From contig BAAHQB010000009.1 of NCBI GenBank assembly GCA_054601695.1, forward strand, positions 434,001 through 498,000: DNA of 64,000 nt, given 5' to 3'. Numbering within the stretch: position 1 is the stretch's first letter; the number at the start of each line of letters is the position of its first letter. This DNA comes from Amorphochlora amoebiformis (Eukaryota; Cercozoa; Chlorarachniophyceae). The notes under the pieces were generated by a model. The model was not told where the DNA came from. It did not search any database and saw only the letters and a program-made list of their open reading frames with translations. The position numbers and the translations under genes are program-made. Shown one piece after another: positions 54,474 to 64,000 of this stretch.

Positions 54474-54475
54474 TT

Positions 54476-54551
<76 letters not shown>

Positions 54552-54563
54552 ATATATATATAT

Positions 54564-54643
<80 letters not shown>

Positions 54644-54741
54644 TAAATATATACATATACACGTATATATGTACATACATCATCACAGAGTAATAGACAA
54701 TACAGATAGACGGGCACAGAAAGAGAAAAAAAGAAGTGAGT
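54075..54741 (+). CDS. Three-exon 3' end of an unknown gene
   Basis: Exons 54075-54147 (acceptor TTTCTGTTTGATGTAG), 54233-54276 and 54689-54741 agree in phase and end [11 protein letters not shown] then TAA. The first reads [20 protein letters not shown], a likely helix. The donor GTGAGT at 54736 would instead continue the transcript, but its out phase does not match the next exon at 54856. Family not recognised. Confidence 0.5.
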
Positions 54742-54855
54742 AAAGTCCAGAAATGCCAGAAGAAATTCCACTCAAGACATCCGAAGAGCGGGAGAATGAA
54801 TGGAATATATTAATAATTCCAAAATCCTGTCGACTCAGCCCTAACCCCATTCCAG

Positions 54856-57382
<2,527 letters not shown>

Positions 57383-57424
57383 ATAATGCACACACACATA
57401 CATATATATATATATATACATATG

Positions 57425-57458
<34 letters not shown>

Positions 57459-57499
57459 ATATATATGTACATATATATGTGTATATGTATGTGTGTATG

Positions 57500-57532
<33 letters not shown>

Positions 57533-57599
57533 TAATCATATGTGTGTGTGTGTATTTTTACATACATATATATTTATATACATATATTATATACATATT

Positions 57600-58375
57600 A
57601 TGTATATATACCTAACACTAGCAACCCTAAACCCTAACCAAATTAATAACCCTAACCCTAAACCTAACCTTAACCCTAACCTAATCCTAACAACCCTTAT
57701 TGATAATCCTAACCCTAAAATAACCCTAATCGTAACCCTAATCATAAGTCTAACCCTAACCCACCCTAATCCTAACCTTAACCCTTATGATAACCCTAAT
57801 CCTAAAATAACCCTAATGGCAATCCTAACCCTAACCTAACCCTAATCCTAACCTATAACCCTAATCCTAAAATAACCCTAATCGTAACCCTGATCATAAC
57901 CCTAACCCTAACTAATCCTAACCCTAACCCTAACCCTAATCCTACCTTACCCTTATGATAACCCTAATCCTAAAATAACCCTAATCGTAACCCTAATCAT
58001 AATCCTAATCCTAACCCTAACCCTAATCCTAACCGTTCATGATAATCTTAACCTTAAGATAATCGTAACCCTAACCCTTACCCTAACCCTAACCCTAATC
58101 ATAACCCTAACCCTAACCCTAATCATAACCCTAACCCTAACCCTAATCCTAACCCTAAGTTTAACCCTCATAATAACCTTAACCTTAAGATAACCGAACT
58201 CTAACCATAACCCATACCGTAACCCTAATCCTAACCCTAAGCATAACCCTCATGATAGCCTTAACCTTAAGATAACACCAATCGTAACTCTAACCATAAC
58301 CCTAACCCTAATCGTAACCCTACCCTAACCCTAACCCTAAGTTTTTTAACCTTTATGATAACCCTAAAGTCAATG
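57600..58375 (-). repeat. CCCTAA array with AATAACCCTAAT and CCTTATGATAACC variants
   Basis: About 770 bp of degenerate CCCTAA repeat between the 54.9-57.4 kb gene and the first CSN4 exon. The higher-order unit ...CCTTATGATAACCCTAATCCTAAAATAACCC recurs several times. Confidence 0.93.
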
Positions 58376-58409
58376 CGCTTCCCATTCCTTCACTATACAC
58401 TTATTCCAG

Positions 58410-63610
<5,201 letters not shown>

Positions 63611-63825
63611 TCACTTCACACTTCAACTTTTTGAAATTTACTACTCATGTGACCATTTCACCATTCAATGTTTTGACATTCTCCTAAAAAGAGAATGAAT
63701 AATATATATATATTTATAATATATATATATATATATATATATAATGTTTTTGTATATGTAGAGTAGGAAGATGGATTGAACAGTAGAGGAGAGAGGAATA
63801 TAGAATGTTTAGATATATTTCTCTA

Positions 63826-63901
<76 letters not shown>

Positions 63902-64000
63902 ATATATTCTACATACAGTATATATATATATATATTAGTTTTATATATATACATATATATATATATATATGTTGTATATATAATATAAAAAAATATATAT
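63611..64000. other. CSN4 3' flank and (TA)n
   Basis: Unique to about 63700 (ACTCATGTGACCATTTCACCATTC resembles the exon end ACTCATGTAATCACTTCACACTTC 47 bp earlier), then (TA)n. No further gene is visible. Confidence 0.7.

Overview
The window is nuclear DNA of a eukaryote. Every recognisable protein is split into short exons (11 to about 510 nt) with GT...AG introns, and the proteins are eukaryotic: PGS1, an Ulp1/SENP-type protease, the TFIIH subunit MAT1/Tfb3 and COP9 signalosome subunit 4. I see no rRNA, tRNA, CRISPR or bacterial operon structure. Most of the 64 kb is simple sequence: (TA)n fills nearly every intron, with (CATA)n/(TACA)n tetranucleotide, (GA)n/(CT)n and hexamer blocks, and many degenerate TTAGGG/CCCTAA arrays. 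I cannot name the species; a protist, alga or other eukaryote with TTAGGG-type telomeric repeats fits. All protein calls were made by eye from splice sites, reading phase and remembered family motifs, without a database.

Layout. 0.8-9.3 kb, minus strand: PGS1, a mitochondrial phosphatidylglycerophosphate synthase with its first HKD motif; its 3' end lies beyond the left edge. 10.6-13.0 kb, minus: a 404-codon Ulp1/SENP-like cysteine protease, complete. 14.0-27.7 kb, plus: a gene of about 20 tiny exons for an acidic, then coiled-coil protein of unknown function, with telomere-like arrays in its introns. 28.3-29.4 kb: isolated exons. 29.4-32.2 kb: CCCTAA array, TA block and a hexamer/octamer array holding an inverted segment. 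33.2-36.7 kb, plus: unknown charged protein. 37.6-38.0 kb, minus: candidate exons. 38.7-41.6 kb, minus: an alpha/beta-hydrolase-like protein whose nucleophile serine appears to be glycine. 43.9-53.4 kb, minus: MAT1/TFB3. 54.1-57.4 kb, plus: one or two unknown genes. 58.4-63.6 kb, plus: the C-terminal half of CSN4.

The most unusual property is shared by almost every gene: tandem duplications centred on splice junctions. Functional exons are preceded or followed by ladders of partial, often decayed, copies of the same 3' splice site plus exon start, 5' splice site plus exon end, or whole mini-exon, separated by (TA)n. Examples are six acceptor copies in CSN4, four to five copies of one CSN4 exon, four copies of the last exon of the 33-37 kb gene, about five 5' splice-site copies in MAT1, and a 21/63-bp acceptor-like array in PGS1. 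This looks like a genome-wide process that copies exon boundaries, or expands introns around them.

Long apparent reading frames such as (IY)n or (HTYI)n are translations of microsatellites and are not annotated as genes.
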